64,000 bases of DNA from Promicromonosporaceae bacterium (lineage in GTDB: Bacteria; Actinomycetota; Actinomycetes; Actinomycetales; Cellulomonadaceae): positions 1 through 64,000 of the forward strand of contig WRHK01000008.1 in NCBI GenBank assembly GCA_009783295.1, in the 5' to 3' direction. How positions within the stretch are numbered: the first letter of the stretch is position 1; each line of letters opens with the position of its first letter. The notes below the pieces were generated by a model, which saw only the letters and a list, made by a program, of their open reading frames with translations, was not told the DNA's origin and ran no database searches. Both the position numbers and the translations under genes were made by a program. Shown one piece after another: positions 51,113 to 60,280 of the stretch.

Positions 51113-53107
51113 GTGGCCCAGGTGACGACCGACCCCTTGCTCGGCCGCCTGGTCGACGGGCGGTACGAGATCCTCTCCCGCATCGCGCGTGGCGGCATGG
51201 CCACCGTGTACCTCGCGCTGGACCGGCGCCTGGAGCGCGAGGTCGCCCTCAAGGTCATGCACGCGCACCTGGCCGACGGCGTGGACGGCGCCGCGTTCGT
51301 GTCCCGCTTCCGGCGCGAGGCGCGAGCCGCCGCCCGCCTCACGCACCCCGGCGTCGTCGCCGTCTACGACCAGGGGCTCGACGGCGACACCAGCTACCTG
51401 ACCATGGAGTACGTGCCCGGCAGCAACCTGCGCCGCGAGCTGCGCGCGAACGGCACGCTGACGCTGGGCCGCACGCTCGACATCCTCACCGAGGTGCTCG
51501 ACGCGCTCGCCGCCGCCCACGCCAAGGGCCTGGTGCACCGCGACGTCAAGCCCGAGAACGTGCTCATCGCCGACGAGGACGGGCGGATCAAGGTGGCCGA
51601 CTTCGGCCTGGCCCGCGCCGTCACCGAGGTCACCTCGACCACCACCGGCACGATCCTCGGCACGGTCGCCTACCTCGCGCCCGAGGTCATCGCGACGGGC
51701 GCCTGCGACCCGCGCACCGACGTCTACGCCGTCGGCATCCTCGCCTACGAGATGCTCACGGGCGTGCTCCCGCACGACGGCACCACCCCCATCCAGGTGG
51801 CGTTCCAGCACGTGCACGACGACGTCCCCCCGCCCGGCGAGCGGGTCCCGTGGCTGCCCATGCGGATCGACGACCTGGTCGCCGCCTTCACGGCGCGCGA
51901 CCCGCGGGCCCGGCCGGCCGACGGCGCGGCCGCGCTGGCGATGCTGCGCGCCGAGCGCCGCGCCGTCGCGGCGGCAGAGCCGGAGGTGCTCGAGCGCCGC
52001 GCCAAGCCGCCCGCCGCGATCGAGCCGCCCAAGCCGGCGGTCGCCGACGCCCCGGACGACGACACCCCCTCCCTCGACACGGGCGACGACGCCATGGACG
52101 CGATCCCGCTGACGGGCCCCATCCAGGTGGTCTCGACCGAGCGGCTCGTCGAGCAGCCGACCACCCGGCTCGGGGAGGTCACCGGCCCGGGCATGGTCAC
52201 CACGCGCCGCCGCCGCTGGCCCCGCGTGCTCGCGTGGGTGCTCTCCCTTGCGCTCGTGCTGGGGGGCGGCGGGTACGGCGCCTGGTGGTACTTCCAGGAC
52301 GGCCCCGGCGCGTGGACCACGGTGCCGGGTGGCCTCGAGGCCGCCACCCTCGAGAGCGCCACCGCGACACTCACGGCTCGCGGCCTCGGCGTGACGAGCA
52401 GCGAGGCGAACGACGACGACGTGCCCGTGGGCAAGGTCGTCTCCGCCCGCCCGGGCGAGGGCGAGCGGGTGCGCAAGGACGGCTCGGTCGCGCTCGTCGT
52501 CTCCCTCGGCATCCGCATGGTGACCGTGCCCGACGGGCTCGTCGGGGCCACCCGCACGGACGCGGAGGCCGCGCTCGACAAGGCGGGCCTCACGCACGGC
52601 TCCCCGCAGGTCGAGTACTCGGACGAGGTGCCGAAGGACCAGGTCATGGCGGCGTCGCAGGACGGCGGCGTGAGCGTGCCGCACACCACCGTCGTGGTGC
52701 TGACCGTGTCGGGCGGCCCCGCACCGGCGACCGTCACGCAGCAGGTGGGCCGCGACCGCGCCGACGCGCAGGCCGCGCTCGAGGACCTCGGGTTCATCGT
52801 GAAGTTCACGCACGACGAGTCGTCCGAGACGGTGCCGAAGGGCCGCGTGATCCGTCAGACCCCGGAGAGCGGCACCCAGGCCCACCGGCGCGACACCGTG
52901 ACGCTGACGATCTCCTCCGGCCCGCCCATCGTCCCGGTGCCCGACGTCGTCGGGAAGCGCACCGCGGCGGCCACCGACGCACTGGAGGCGGCCGGGTTCA
53001 AGGTGGCGACGCAGAAGTACCTGGGCGGCCTGCTCGACACGGTGCGCTTCCAGGACGTCACGGGCACGGCGCCCAAGGGGTCGACGGTCAAGCTCACCAT
53101 CTGGTGA
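51113..53107 (+). CDS. pknL: PASTA domain Ser/Thr protein kinase (PknL-like)
   Basis: A 664-residue membrane kinase: Gly-rich loop, Lys47, catalytic HRDVKPEN (Asp144), DFG (163-165), then a juxtamembrane linker, one helix (about 370-390) and four PASTA domains outside the cell (about 395-664), which may bind peptidoglycan fragments or lipid II. GTG start with TAGAAT (51101-51106) six bases upstream. The neighbour encodes an Rv2175c-like substrate. Confidence 0.93.
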   Translation: MAQVTTDPLLGRLVDGRYEILSRIARGGMATVYLALDRRLEREVALKVMHAHLADGVDGAAFVSRFRREARAAARLTHPGVVAVYDQGLDGDTSYLTMEYVPGSNLRRELRANGTLTLGRTLDILTEVLDALAAAHAKGLVHRDVKPENVLIADEDGRIKVADFGLARAVTEVTSTTTGTILGTVAYLAPEVIATGACDPRTDVYAVGILAYEMLTGVLPHDGTTPIQVAFQHVHDDVPPPGERVPWLPMRIDDLVAAFTARDPRARPADGAAALAMLRAERRAVAAAEPEVLERRAKPPAAIEPPKPAVADAPDDDTPSLDTGDDAMDAIPLTGPIQVVSTERLVEQPTTRLGEVTGPGMVTTRRRRWPRVLAWVLSLALVLGGGGYGAWWYFQDGPGAWTTVPGGLEAATLESATATLTARGLGVTSSEANDDDVPVGKVVSARPGEGERVRKDGSVALVVSLGIRMVTVPDGLVGATRTDAEAALDKAGLTHGSPQVEYSDEVPKDQVMAASQDGGVSVPHTTVVVLTVSGGPAPATVTQQVGRDRADAQAALEDLGFIVKFTHDESSETVPKGRVIRQTPESGTQAHRRDTVTLTISSGPPIVPVPDVVGKRTAAATDALEAAGFKVATQKYLGGLLDTVRFQDVTGTAPKGSTVKLTIW

Positions 53108-53121
53108 GCCCGCGCGGGCGC

Positions 53122-54486
53122 TCAGCGCGCCCTGAGCATCTCCGCGACCAGGAAGGCCGTCTCCAGCGACTGCTGGTGGTTGAGGCGCGGGTCGACCAGC
53201 GTCTCGTAGCGGCGCGCCAGCCCCGCCTCGTCGATCGCCTCCGTGCCGCCCAGCACCTCGGTGACGTCGTCGCCCGTGAGCTCCATATGCAGGCCGCCCG
53301 GCACCGTGCCCAGACCGCGGTGCACCTCGAAGAAGCCCTGCACCTCATCGAGCACGTCGGCGAAGCGGCGCGTCTTGTACCCGTTGGCCGCGGTGATGGT
53401 GTTGCCGTGCATGGGGTCGGTCACCCACGTGACGGCCACGCCCTCGGCCGTGACCTTCTCGACCAGGCCGGGCAGCACGTCGCGCACCTTGCCGGCGCCC
53501 ATGCGGGCCACGAACGTCAGGCGTCCGGGCGCGTTGTCGGGGTTCAGCCGCGCCGCGAGCGCCAGCGCGTCGCCCGGCGACGTCGTCGGTCCGAGCTTGA
53601 CGCCGATCGGGTTGGCGACGCGGGAGAGGAACTCGACGTGCGCGCCGTCGAGCTGGCGCGTGCGCTCGCCGATCCACAGGAAGTGCGCGGACGTGTCGTA
53701 GGCGTTGCCGGTGCGGGCGTCGACGCGCGTGAGCGCGCGCTCGTAGTCGAGCACCAGCGCCTCGTGCGACAGGTAGAGCTCGACGAACCGCAGCGCGTCG
53801 AAGTCGGCGCCGCACGCCTCCATGAAGCGGATCGCGCGGTCGATCTCCCCGGCCGTCCGCTCGTACTGCGCGTAGGCGGGGTTGTTGCTCATGAAGCCGC
53901 GGTTCCACTCGTGGACCTGGCGCAGGTCGGCGTACCCGCCGTGCGTGAACGCGCGCACCACGTTGGCCGTCGCCGCGCTGATCCGGTACGCCTGCTCGAG
54001 GCGCTGCGGGTCGGGGCGGCGGGCCTGCTCCGTGAACTCGAAGCCGTTGATCATGTCGCCGCGGTAGGCGGGCAGCGTGACGCCGTCGCGCGTCTCGTCG
54101 TCCGACGAGCGCGGCTTCGCGTACTGGCCGGCCAGGCGGCCGATCTTCACGATCGGCGTCGACGCGCCGTGCGTGAGGATCACGGCCATCTGCAGCAGCG
54201 TGCGGATCTTGTTGCGGATCCGGGTGGCGGACGCCTCCGCGAAGATCTCCGCGCAGTCGCCGCCCTGGAGCACGAACGCCTCACCGCGGGACGCGGCGGC
54301 GAGCCGGGAGCGGAGCGTGTCCGCCTCGGAGGGCAGCACCAGCGGGGCCGCCTGGCCGAGCCGCGTCGCGACGTCGGCGAGCGCCGCCGGGTCCGGCCAC
54401 GTCGGCTGCTGCAGCGCCGTGAGCGCGCGGAAGCGGTCGAGGTCCTGGGCGAGCTCGGCGCTGGGCGAGTCGACGGCGGTGCTCAT
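53122..54486 (-). CDS. aroG: 3-deoxy-7-phosphoheptulonate synthase, class II
   Basis: A 454-residue class II DAHP synthase, the first step of aromatic amino acid synthesis. LQGGDCAEIF holds the metal-binding Cys, KIGRLAGQYAKPRSSDDE binds substrate, and WVTDPMHGNT and GGLHMELTGDDVTEV complete the site. Length and order match M. tuberculosis AroG. It ends 15 bases from the convergent kinase gene. Confidence 0.96.
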   Translation of the reverse strand: MSTAVDSPSAELAQDLDRFRALTALQQPTWPDPAALADVATRLGQAAPLVLPSEADTLRSRLAAASRGEAFVLQGGDCAEIFAEASATRIRNKIRTLLQMAVILTHGASTPIVKIGRLAGQYAKPRSSDDETRDGVTLPAYRGDMINGFEFTEQARRPDPQRLEQAYRISAATANVVRAFTHGGYADLRQVHEWNRGFMSNNPAYAQYERTAGEIDRAIRFMEACGADFDALRFVELYLSHEALVLDYERALTRVDARTGNAYDTSAHFLWIGERTRQLDGAHVEFLSRVANPIGVKLGPTTSPGDALALAARLNPDNAPGRLTFVARMGAGKVRDVLPGLVEKVTAEGVAVTWVTDPMHGNTITAANGYKTRRFADVLDEVQGFFEVHRGLGTVPGGLHMELTGDDVTEVLGGTEAIDEAGLARRYETLVDPRLNHQQSLETAFLVAEMLRAR

Positions 54487-54496
54487 GGGTCTCCGA

Positions 54497-54545
54497 TGGT
54501 TGAGCTTGTCGAAACCATGTCAGGTGGTTTCGACAAGCTCAACCA
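54497..54545. repeat. Perfect 21-base inverted repeat, copy B of a dispersed palindrome
   Basis: Arms 54497-54517 and 54525-54545 are exact complements (right arm core GGTTTCGACAAGCTCAACC) with a seven-base loop. It lies between co-directional phosphofructokinase and DAHP synthase genes. The plan and most bases match the palindrome at 28105-28168. Confidence 0.9.
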
Positions 54546-54555
54546 CCGAGAGGGG

Positions 54556-55782
54556 TCAGTGCGCTGCGGGGGCGGCCGGCTTGAACGGCTGGCCGATCTC
54601 ACCGAGCAGGTCGGTGAACCACGCCTGGTTCACGTCGAACGCCTTGGCGCCGGCGATGCGCGGGAACGGGATCGCCTTGAGGCGGTCGCCGTCCTCCTCG
54701 TCGTGCCCGATGACGCCGGGCTCGCCGCGCAGGGCGCACTCGACGGCCAGGTCGACCATCGACTTGATGAGGCGCAGGTCCTCGGCGTTCGCCGCGGCGG
54801 CACGCGAGAAGTAGCCCGACTTCTGGACCATGACCTTCTCGGCGCCCAGCTTCTCCGCGAACTGCTTCGCGAACCACTGGCCGGGGTTGATCTCGTCAAG
54901 GCGGACGTGGCCGAACGGGTCGCGGGCCGGCGGCGTGCCGGCGGCCTCGAGCTGCTCGACGATCTCGTGCATGCCGGCGCCCTCGGACAGCCAGATGTTG
55001 ACGTTGCCCTGCTCGTCCATGACGGCCTTGAGGCGGGCGGCCTCGGCGTCGATGTCGATCGCGAGCTCCGGCAGGAACACGGCGTGGATGTCCCAGCGCT
55101 CCTTGGTGAGGCCCAGCGCGGGGGCGAACTCCTTGGTGGCGAGGCGCTTGCGGTACTCGGCGGCCGACGCGGCGGTCAGCCAGCCGCAGTGGCGGCCCAT
55201 GACCTCGTGCACGATCAGCATGCGGGGGCCCGAGCGGTGCTCGCCGATGATGTTCTCGCCGAAGAGGGCGGTCTGCTCGGCCGAGGTCCACGCGCCGAGC
55301 GACTGGCGGATCGGCACGATGTCGTTGTCGATCGTCTTGGGCAGGCCCACGACGGTCAGCTCGTAGCCGTTGTCGTGCAGGTAGGCGGCCAGGTCGGCGG
55401 CGGTCGTGTTGGTGTCGTCGCCACCGATGGTGTGCAGGACGTCGACGCCGTCGGCCTTGAGCTGCTCGGCGGCGACGGTCAGGGGGTTCTCACCCTCCTT
55501 GACGAGGCCGCGCTTCACGGCGTCGGCCACGTTGGTGAGCTTGACGCGCGAGTTGCCGATGGGCGAGCCGCCGAACTTGTGCAGGACGCCGGCCTGCTTG
55601 CGACCCTCCTCGTCGATGACGATCTTGTTGCCCGTCAGCAGGCCGTGGTAGCCGTGCAGGTAGGCGATGATCTCGATCGACGGGTCGAGCTCGTTGTACC
55701 GCTCGATGAGCCCGCCGACGGCGGACGAGAGGCACGGGGCGAAGCCGCCGGCCGTCAGGAGGGCCACGCGACGAACAGCCAT
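54556..55782 (-). CDS. pfp: Pyrophosphate-dependent 6-phosphofructokinase
   Basis: A 408-residue phosphofructokinase. TIGGDDTNT (GGDD at 120-123) and LPKTIDND (Lys149) are the residues that mark PPi use rather than ATP (which has GGDG). MGRHCGWLT and the EGAGM region are also family marks. It phosphorylates fructose 6-phosphate reversibly. Start at 55782 has AAAGG seven bases upstream. Confidence 0.93.
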   Translation of the reverse strand: MAVRRVALLTAGGFAPCLSSAVGGLIERYNELDPSIEIIAYLHGYHGLLTGNKIVIDEEGRKQAGVLHKFGGSPIGNSRVKLTNVADAVKRGLVKEGENPLTVAAEQLKADGVDVLHTIGGDDTNTTAADLAAYLHDNGYELTVVGLPKTIDNDIVPIRQSLGAWTSAEQTALFGENIIGEHRSGPRMLIVHEVMGRHCGWLTAASAAEYRKRLATKEFAPALGLTKERWDIHAVFLPELAIDIDAEAARLKAVMDEQGNVNIWLSEGAGMHEIVEQLEAAGTPPARDPFGHVRLDEINPGQWFAKQFAEKLGAEKVMVQKSGYFSRAAAANAEDLRLIKSMVDLAVECALRGEPGVIGHDEEDGDRLKAIPFPRIAGAKAFDVNQAWFTDLLGEIGQPFKPAAPAAH

Positions 55783-55873
55783 GTCAGGCACCTTTCGGTG
55801 TTGGGGATTGGGCTGAGTTCGATCCTAGGGCCACACCGCCACCCCGCCCGTCCGCCGGGCGCGTGGTGAGACC

Positions 55874-56629
55874 TCAGGCCTGCGGCGCCGTGTCGTCACC
55901 CTCGGGGGCGGGCTGCTCCTCGGCCGCGGCGCGGCGCTCGGCGGCCTTCTCCGCGGCGATGCGGGCCTTGGCCGTGGCGGCGTAGATGTCGACGTACTCC
56001 TGGTCCGACAGGCGCAGGATCGCGTACACGATCTCGTCCGTGACGGCGCGCAGGACGAACCGGTCGCTCTCCATGCCCTTGTACCGGGTGAAGTCCAGGG
56101 GCTCGCCGATGACGATGCCGATGGGCATCGGCTTGGGGATCACCTGGCCCACCCGCTGGGCCTTGTTCGTGCCCACCATCGCGACGGGGACCACGGGGGC
56201 GCCGGACTCGAGCGCCAGGCGCGCGACGCCCGTCTTGCCGCGGTACAGCCGCCCGTCGGGGCTGCGGGTGCCCTCGGGATAGATGCCGAACAGGCCGCCG
56301 TCCTGCAGCACCCGCAGGCCGGTGTTGAGCGCCGCCTCGGACGCCTTGCCGCCCGACCGGTCGACAGGGATGGTGCCGACGCCGCGCATGAACCCGGCCA
56401 CCATGCGGCCCTTGATGCCGCGCCCGGTGAAGTAGTCCGACTTGCCGAGGAACTGGACCTGCCGCTCCAGCACCAGCGGGAGCGTGAACGAGTCGATGAC
56501 CGCGAGGTGGTTGGAGGCGAGGATCGCCGGGCCGTCCACGGGGACGTTCTCGAGCCCCTTGGTCCACGGGCGGAAGTACAGCTTGAGCAACGGCCCGGCC
56601 AAGACGTGCCTCATGAGCCAGTAGAACAA
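55874..56629 (-). CDS. 1-acylglycerol-3-phosphate acyltransferase (PlsC family)
   Basis: A 251-residue acyltransferase: NHLAVIDS (HX4D), FLGKSDYF, RGVGTIPVDR, FGIYPEGTRSPDGR and an Ala/Glu-rich C-terminal tail. It likely makes phosphatidic acid. TTG start at 56629 is supported by AGGAGG five bases upstream. Equivalent in position to Rv2182c. Confidence 0.93.
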   Translation of the reverse strand: MFYWLMRHVLAGPLLKLYFRPWTKGLENVPVDGPAILASNHLAVIDSFTLPLVLERQVQFLGKSDYFTGRGIKGRMVAGFMRGVGTIPVDRSGGKASEAALNTGLRVLQDGGLFGIYPEGTRSPDGRLYRGKTGVARLALESGAPVVPVAMVGTNKAQRVGQVIPKPMPIGIVIGEPLDFTRYKGMESDRFVLRAVTDEIVYAILRLSDQEYVDIYAATAKARIAAEKAAERRAAAEEQPAPEGDDTAPQA

Positions 56630-56698
56630 GCGGTCCTCCTAGAACCCGATGAGCGCAGGGGGCAGCGCACGGCGTCGCATGAACTCTAAGGTGTTCAT

Positions 56699-57250
56699 AT
56701 GGCCGGGACGAGCAGAGGCGACGGCGCGGGACACGACGACGGTGCACCGGGCGACGGCGCCCGCGACGCCGCCGACGGCAACGGCGGCATCGAGGACGCC
56801 GAGGTCGAGGCCCGGTGGGCCGACATCGTCGCGCAGCTGGGCGACATCGACAAAGAGGCGGACGACGACGCGGGTGAGGTCGCCCCCGAGACGCCGGCGC
56901 CGCCCGTGACCGGGCACGTCGTCGCACGTCCCACGGGCCCGCGCGACTGGCCCGCCACGCCGGACGTCGAGGCGCTCGAGGACGCCCAGTCGCACTTCAC
57001 TCCCCCGGACCCGGGCCCGGTGATCACCGGGCGCGACCCGCTCGTGACGCTCGCGTGGGCGGTCGCGGCGGGTGTGCCGCTGCTCGCCGTCGTGGCGCTG
57101 ATCGTCCGGTCGTTCGTGTCCGGGCTGTTCGTGCCCGGCTGGGTGGGGCCGTTGGCCGTGCTCGCGTTCCTCGCCGCGGTCGCGGTGCTCGTGTGGCGGA
57201 TGCCGTCGCACCGCGACCCCGACGACCACGACGACGGCGCCGTGGTCTAG
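56699..57250 (+). CDS. Membrane protein with acidic N-terminal region, hypothetical
   Basis: A 183-residue protein: ~95 residues rich in Gly, Asp, Ala and Pro, then DAQSHFTPPDPGP, two helices (about 117-137 and 146-165) and a charged tail. Similar proteins occur beside the PlsC and glucokinase genes in related actinobacteria, but no function is known. TAAGGT (56687-56692) ends six bases before the ATG. Confidence 0.75.
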   Translation: MAGTSRGDGAGHDDGAPGDGARDAADGNGGIEDAEVEARWADIVAQLGDIDKEADDDAGEVAPETPAPPVTGHVVARPTGPRDWPATPDVEALEDAQSHFTPPDPGPVITGRDPLVTLAWAVAAGVPLLAVVALIVRSFVSGLFVPGWVGPLAVLAFLAAVAVLVWRMPSHRDPDDHDDGAVV

Positions 57251-57260
57251 GACCGGTGGG

Positions 57261-58205
57261 CTAGCGCCGGGCGAGGTCGGCCGCGCCGACCATGCCCGCC
57301 TCGTTGCCCTGGAGGGCCAGCTCGATCGCGGCGACAGGCCGGTGACCGAGCGCGGAGAGCTGCGCCTCGAAGCCCTCGCGCGCCGGGAGCAGCAGCAGGT
57401 CGCCGGCCGCGGCCACGCCGCCGCCGATCACGATGAGCTCCGGGTCGAGCAGGGCGGCGACCGACGCCGCGCCCTCGCCGATCCAGCGGCCCAGCTTGGC
57501 GAGCAGGTCGACGGCGAGCGTGTCGCCCTCGTGCGCGGCCTGCGTGACGTGCGGGCCCTTGATCTTGCGACGGTCGCCGCCGGCGAGCTCGAGGATGCGC
57601 CCACCCAGGTGCGGGAGCGCTACCACGGCAGCCTTGGCGTCGCGGACCAGGGCGCTGCCGGAGGCGTACTGCTCCCAGCAGCCCTCGTGGCCGCAACCGC
57701 AGTAGTGGCCGCCCGGCACGACGCGCATGTGGCCCACCTCGGCCGCGACGCCCCAGCGCCCGCGCACGAGCTCGCGGTTGACCACCACGGCGCCGCCCAG
57801 GCCCGTGCCGATCGTCAGCATGAGCATGTCGGACGCCGCGCGCCCCGCACCGAAGCGGAACTCCGCCCAGCCGGCCGCGTTCGCGTCGTTCTCGACGACG
57901 ACCGGCACGTCGACCTCGATGAGGTCGGCGATCTTGGTGCCGAGCGGGTAGTTGCGCCAGTCGATGTTGGGCGCGAAGGCCATCGTGGTGCGGTCGGAGC
58001 TCACGAACCCCGCCGCGGCCACGCCCACCGCCCCGACCGGGTGCTGCTTGGCGAGCTCGTTGACCGCGTCGGCGATCACCCGGTCGATGCTCGCGGCGTC
58101 GTCGGCGTCGGTGTCGCGGCGCACCTGGGCCAGGATCTGGCCGTCCTCGTCCACGACGCCGATGGCGATCTTCGTGCCGCCGATGTCGACCCCGATCGCA
58201 TGCAT
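57261..58205 (-). CDS. glk: ROK family glucokinase
   Basis: A 314-residue ROK sugar kinase: DIGGTK ATP loop (7-12), catalytic Asp in VENDANAA (Asp107), GTGLGGAVV, and the ROK zinc motif CGCGHEGCWE (Cys169-Glu178). It most likely phosphorylates glucose with ATP. GGAGGA is seven bases before the ATG. Convergent with the membrane protein gene. Confidence 0.92.
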   Translation of the reverse strand: MHAIGVDIGGTKIAIGVVDEDGQILAQVRRDTDADDAASIDRVIADAVNELAKQHPVGAVGVAAAGFVSSDRTTMAFAPNIDWRNYPLGTKIADLIEVDVPVVVENDANAAGWAEFRFGAGRAASDMLMLTIGTGLGGAVVVNRELVRGRWGVAAEVGHMRVVPGGHYCGCGHEGCWEQYASGSALVRDAKAAVVALPHLGGRILELAGGDRRKIKGPHVTQAAHEGDTLAVDLLAKLGRWIGEGAASVAALLDPELIVIGGGVAAAGDLLLLPAREGFEAQLSALGHRPVAAIELALQGNEAGMVGAADLARR

Positions 58206-58420
58206 GGGCCTGTCCTCCAAGTGCTGGTCCTGATGGTCGTGGCGTGCGGGCCGATCGCACTGGTCACGCGCACGCTCGCCCAGACTAGCGACGCTTCGAC
58301 CCCGGCGGGCAGCGGTCTCGCGAGGCGAAGGCGCGTCTCGCCCACGTGACCGTGGTCACAGACACCAGTGAGACGGAGTATCGTTCGGCCGCACGACCGT
58401 CACCTGTCACTGGAGCCAGC
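58206..58420. promoter_or_regulatory. Divergent region, glucokinase and acyl-CoA synthetase genes
   Basis: A 215-base gap. TATCGT (58379-58384) is a likely -10 box for the synthetase gene, giving a ~30-base leader with GGAG before the ATG. On the other strand I see only the glucokinase ribosome site. No gene is apparent. Confidence 0.4.
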
Positions 58421-60244
58421 ATGGACGAGACCGCCATCCCCCTGCGGGTCGAGCTGCCGAGCACGTCGAACCTCAACGACGTGGTCGCCGACCGGCTGCG
58501 GCGCGACCCCGACGCCGTCCTCGCGGAGGTGCGCCGCGGCGACGCCTGGGAGCCCGTCACCGTGCGGGAGTTCGACGCGCAGGTCGTCGCCGTCGCGAAG
58601 GGCCTCGTGGCCCACGGCGTCGGGCCGGGCGACAGCGTCGGCATCATGTCGCGCACGCGCTACGAGTGGACGCTGCTCGACTTCGCCGCGTGGGCCGCGG
58701 GGGCCGTCCCGGTGCCGATCTACGAGACGTCGAGCGCCGAGCAGGTGCAGTGGATCCTGGGCGACTCGGACGTCAGCGTGCTCGTCGTCGAGACGTCCGA
58801 GAACGCCGCCGTCGTCGAGCAGGTGCGCGACCAGGCACCGGCGTGCCGCGAGGTGCTGGTGCTCGACGCGGGCGCCGTCGACGCGCTCGTCGCCGCCGGG
58901 GCGGACGTGCCCGACGCGGAGATCGCGCGTCGCCGCGCGCTCGCGTCGCTCGACGACGTCGCCACGATCATCTACACGTCAGGCACGACCGGCCGCCCCA
59001 AGGGCGCCGAGCTGACCCACCGCAACTTCGCGTCGCTCACGGCCAACACCGTGCCGGAGGTGCCCGAGGTGTTCGCGGCCGCCGGCGGCCGGACCCTGCT
59101 CTTCCTGCCGCTCGCGCACGTGTTCGCGCGGTTCATCGAGGTGCTTGCCATCTCGAGCGGCACCGTGCTGGGCCACTCCCCCGACATCAAGACGCTCGTC
59201 GACGACCTGGGCGGCTTCCGGCCGACGTACATCCTGGCCGTGCCCCGCGTGTTCGAGAAGGTCTACAACACCGCCGAGCAGACGGCCGCGGCGGGCGGCA
59301 AGCTCAAGATCTTCCGTTGGGCGGCGGCGGCGGCGGTCGCCTGGTCCCGCGCGCTCGACACGCCGCACGGCCCGTCTCTGTGGCTCAAGGCACAGCACTC
59401 GGTCGCCGACGCGCTCGTGTTCGGCACGCTGCGCGGCAAGCTGGGCGGCCGGGCCCGATACGCGGTCTCGGGCGGCGGCCCGCTGGGCGAGCGCCTGGGT
59501 CACTTCTACCGCGGCATCGGCCTGACGATCCTCGAGGGCTACGGCCTCACGGAGTCGACCGCGCCCACGTGCGTCAACCGGCCCGAGCGCATCAAGATCG
59601 GCACCGTCGGGGCGCAGCTGCCCGGCTGTGCGGCCCGCATCGCGCCCGACGGCGAGATCCTGCTGCGCGGCCACCACATCTTCCGCGGCTACCACGGCAA
59701 CCCGCAGGCCACGGCGGAGGCCTTCGACGAGGACGGCTGGTTCCGCACCGGCGACCTGGGCTCGCTCGACGAGGACGGGTACCTGCGCATCACCGGGCGC
59801 AAGAAGGAGATCATCGTGACCGCCGGCGGCAAGAACGTCGCCCCGGCCGTCCTCGAGGACCGCCTGCGCGCGCACACGCTGGTCAGCCAGTGCGTCGTCG
59901 TCGGCGACAACAGGCCGTTCATCGGCGCGCTGGTCACGCTCGACGCCCAAGGGCTGCCCGGCTGGCTGTCGATGCACGGCAAGCCCGCCATGTCGGTGGA
60001 CGAGGCCCGCACGGACCCGGACGTGCTCGCGGCGCTCGACGAGGCCGTCACGCGCGCCAACGGCGCGGTCTCGAAGGCCGAGTCGATCCGCAAGTTCACC
60101 GTGCTCCCCGGCGACTTCACCGTGGAGAACGGGTACCTGACGCCGTCGCTGAAGTTCAAGCGGGCGCTCGTGGTCAAGGACTTCGAGGCCGAGATCGACG
60201 CGCTCTACACCTCCACGGACAGGAGCTCGCTCCACACCGTGTGA
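58421..60244 (+). CDS. Long-chain fatty-acid-CoA ligase (FadD15-like)
   Basis: A 607-residue AMP-forming ligase: P-loop YTSGTTGRPKG (185-195), GYGLTES, the GWFRTGDLG Asp and the late GRKKEIIVTAGGKNVAP hinge lysine region. It activates long-chain fatty acids. The ATG at 58421 is preferred over the in-frame GTG at 58346, which lies upstream of the -10 box. Confidence 0.93.
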   Translation: MDETAIPLRVELPSTSNLNDVVADRLRRDPDAVLAEVRRGDAWEPVTVREFDAQVVAVAKGLVAHGVGPGDSVGIMSRTRYEWTLLDFAAWAAGAVPVPIYETSSAEQVQWILGDSDVSVLVVETSENAAVVEQVRDQAPACREVLVLDAGAVDALVAAGADVPDAEIARRRALASLDDVATIIYTSGTTGRPKGAELTHRNFASLTANTVPEVPEVFAAAGGRTLLFLPLAHVFARFIEVLAISSGTVLGHSPDIKTLVDDLGGFRPTYILAVPRVFEKVYNTAEQTAAAGGKLKIFRWAAAAAVAWSRALDTPHGPSLWLKAQHSVADALVFGTLRGKLGGRARYAVSGGGPLGERLGHFYRGIGLTILEGYGLTESTAPTCVNRPERIKIGTVGAQLPGCAARIAPDGEILLRGHHIFRGYHGNPQATAEAFDEDGWFRTGDLGSLDEDGYLRITGRKKEIIVTAGGKNVAPAVLEDRLRAHTLVSQCVVVGDNRPFIGALVTLDAQGLPGWLSMHGKPAMSVDEARTDPDVLAALDEAVTRANGAVSKAESIRKFTVLPGDFTVENGYLTPSLKFKRALVVKDFEAEIDALYTSTDRSSLHTV

Positions 60245-60280
60245 CGGGGCGTGTCAGGGGGTCCCTCTACGGTTCCCCGC

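Noticed and set aside
51073..55869. A 1598-codon open frame on the plus strand.
   Set aside because: Shadow frame of the PASTA kinase, then antisense of DAHP synthase and phosphofructokinase; no domain pattern of its own.
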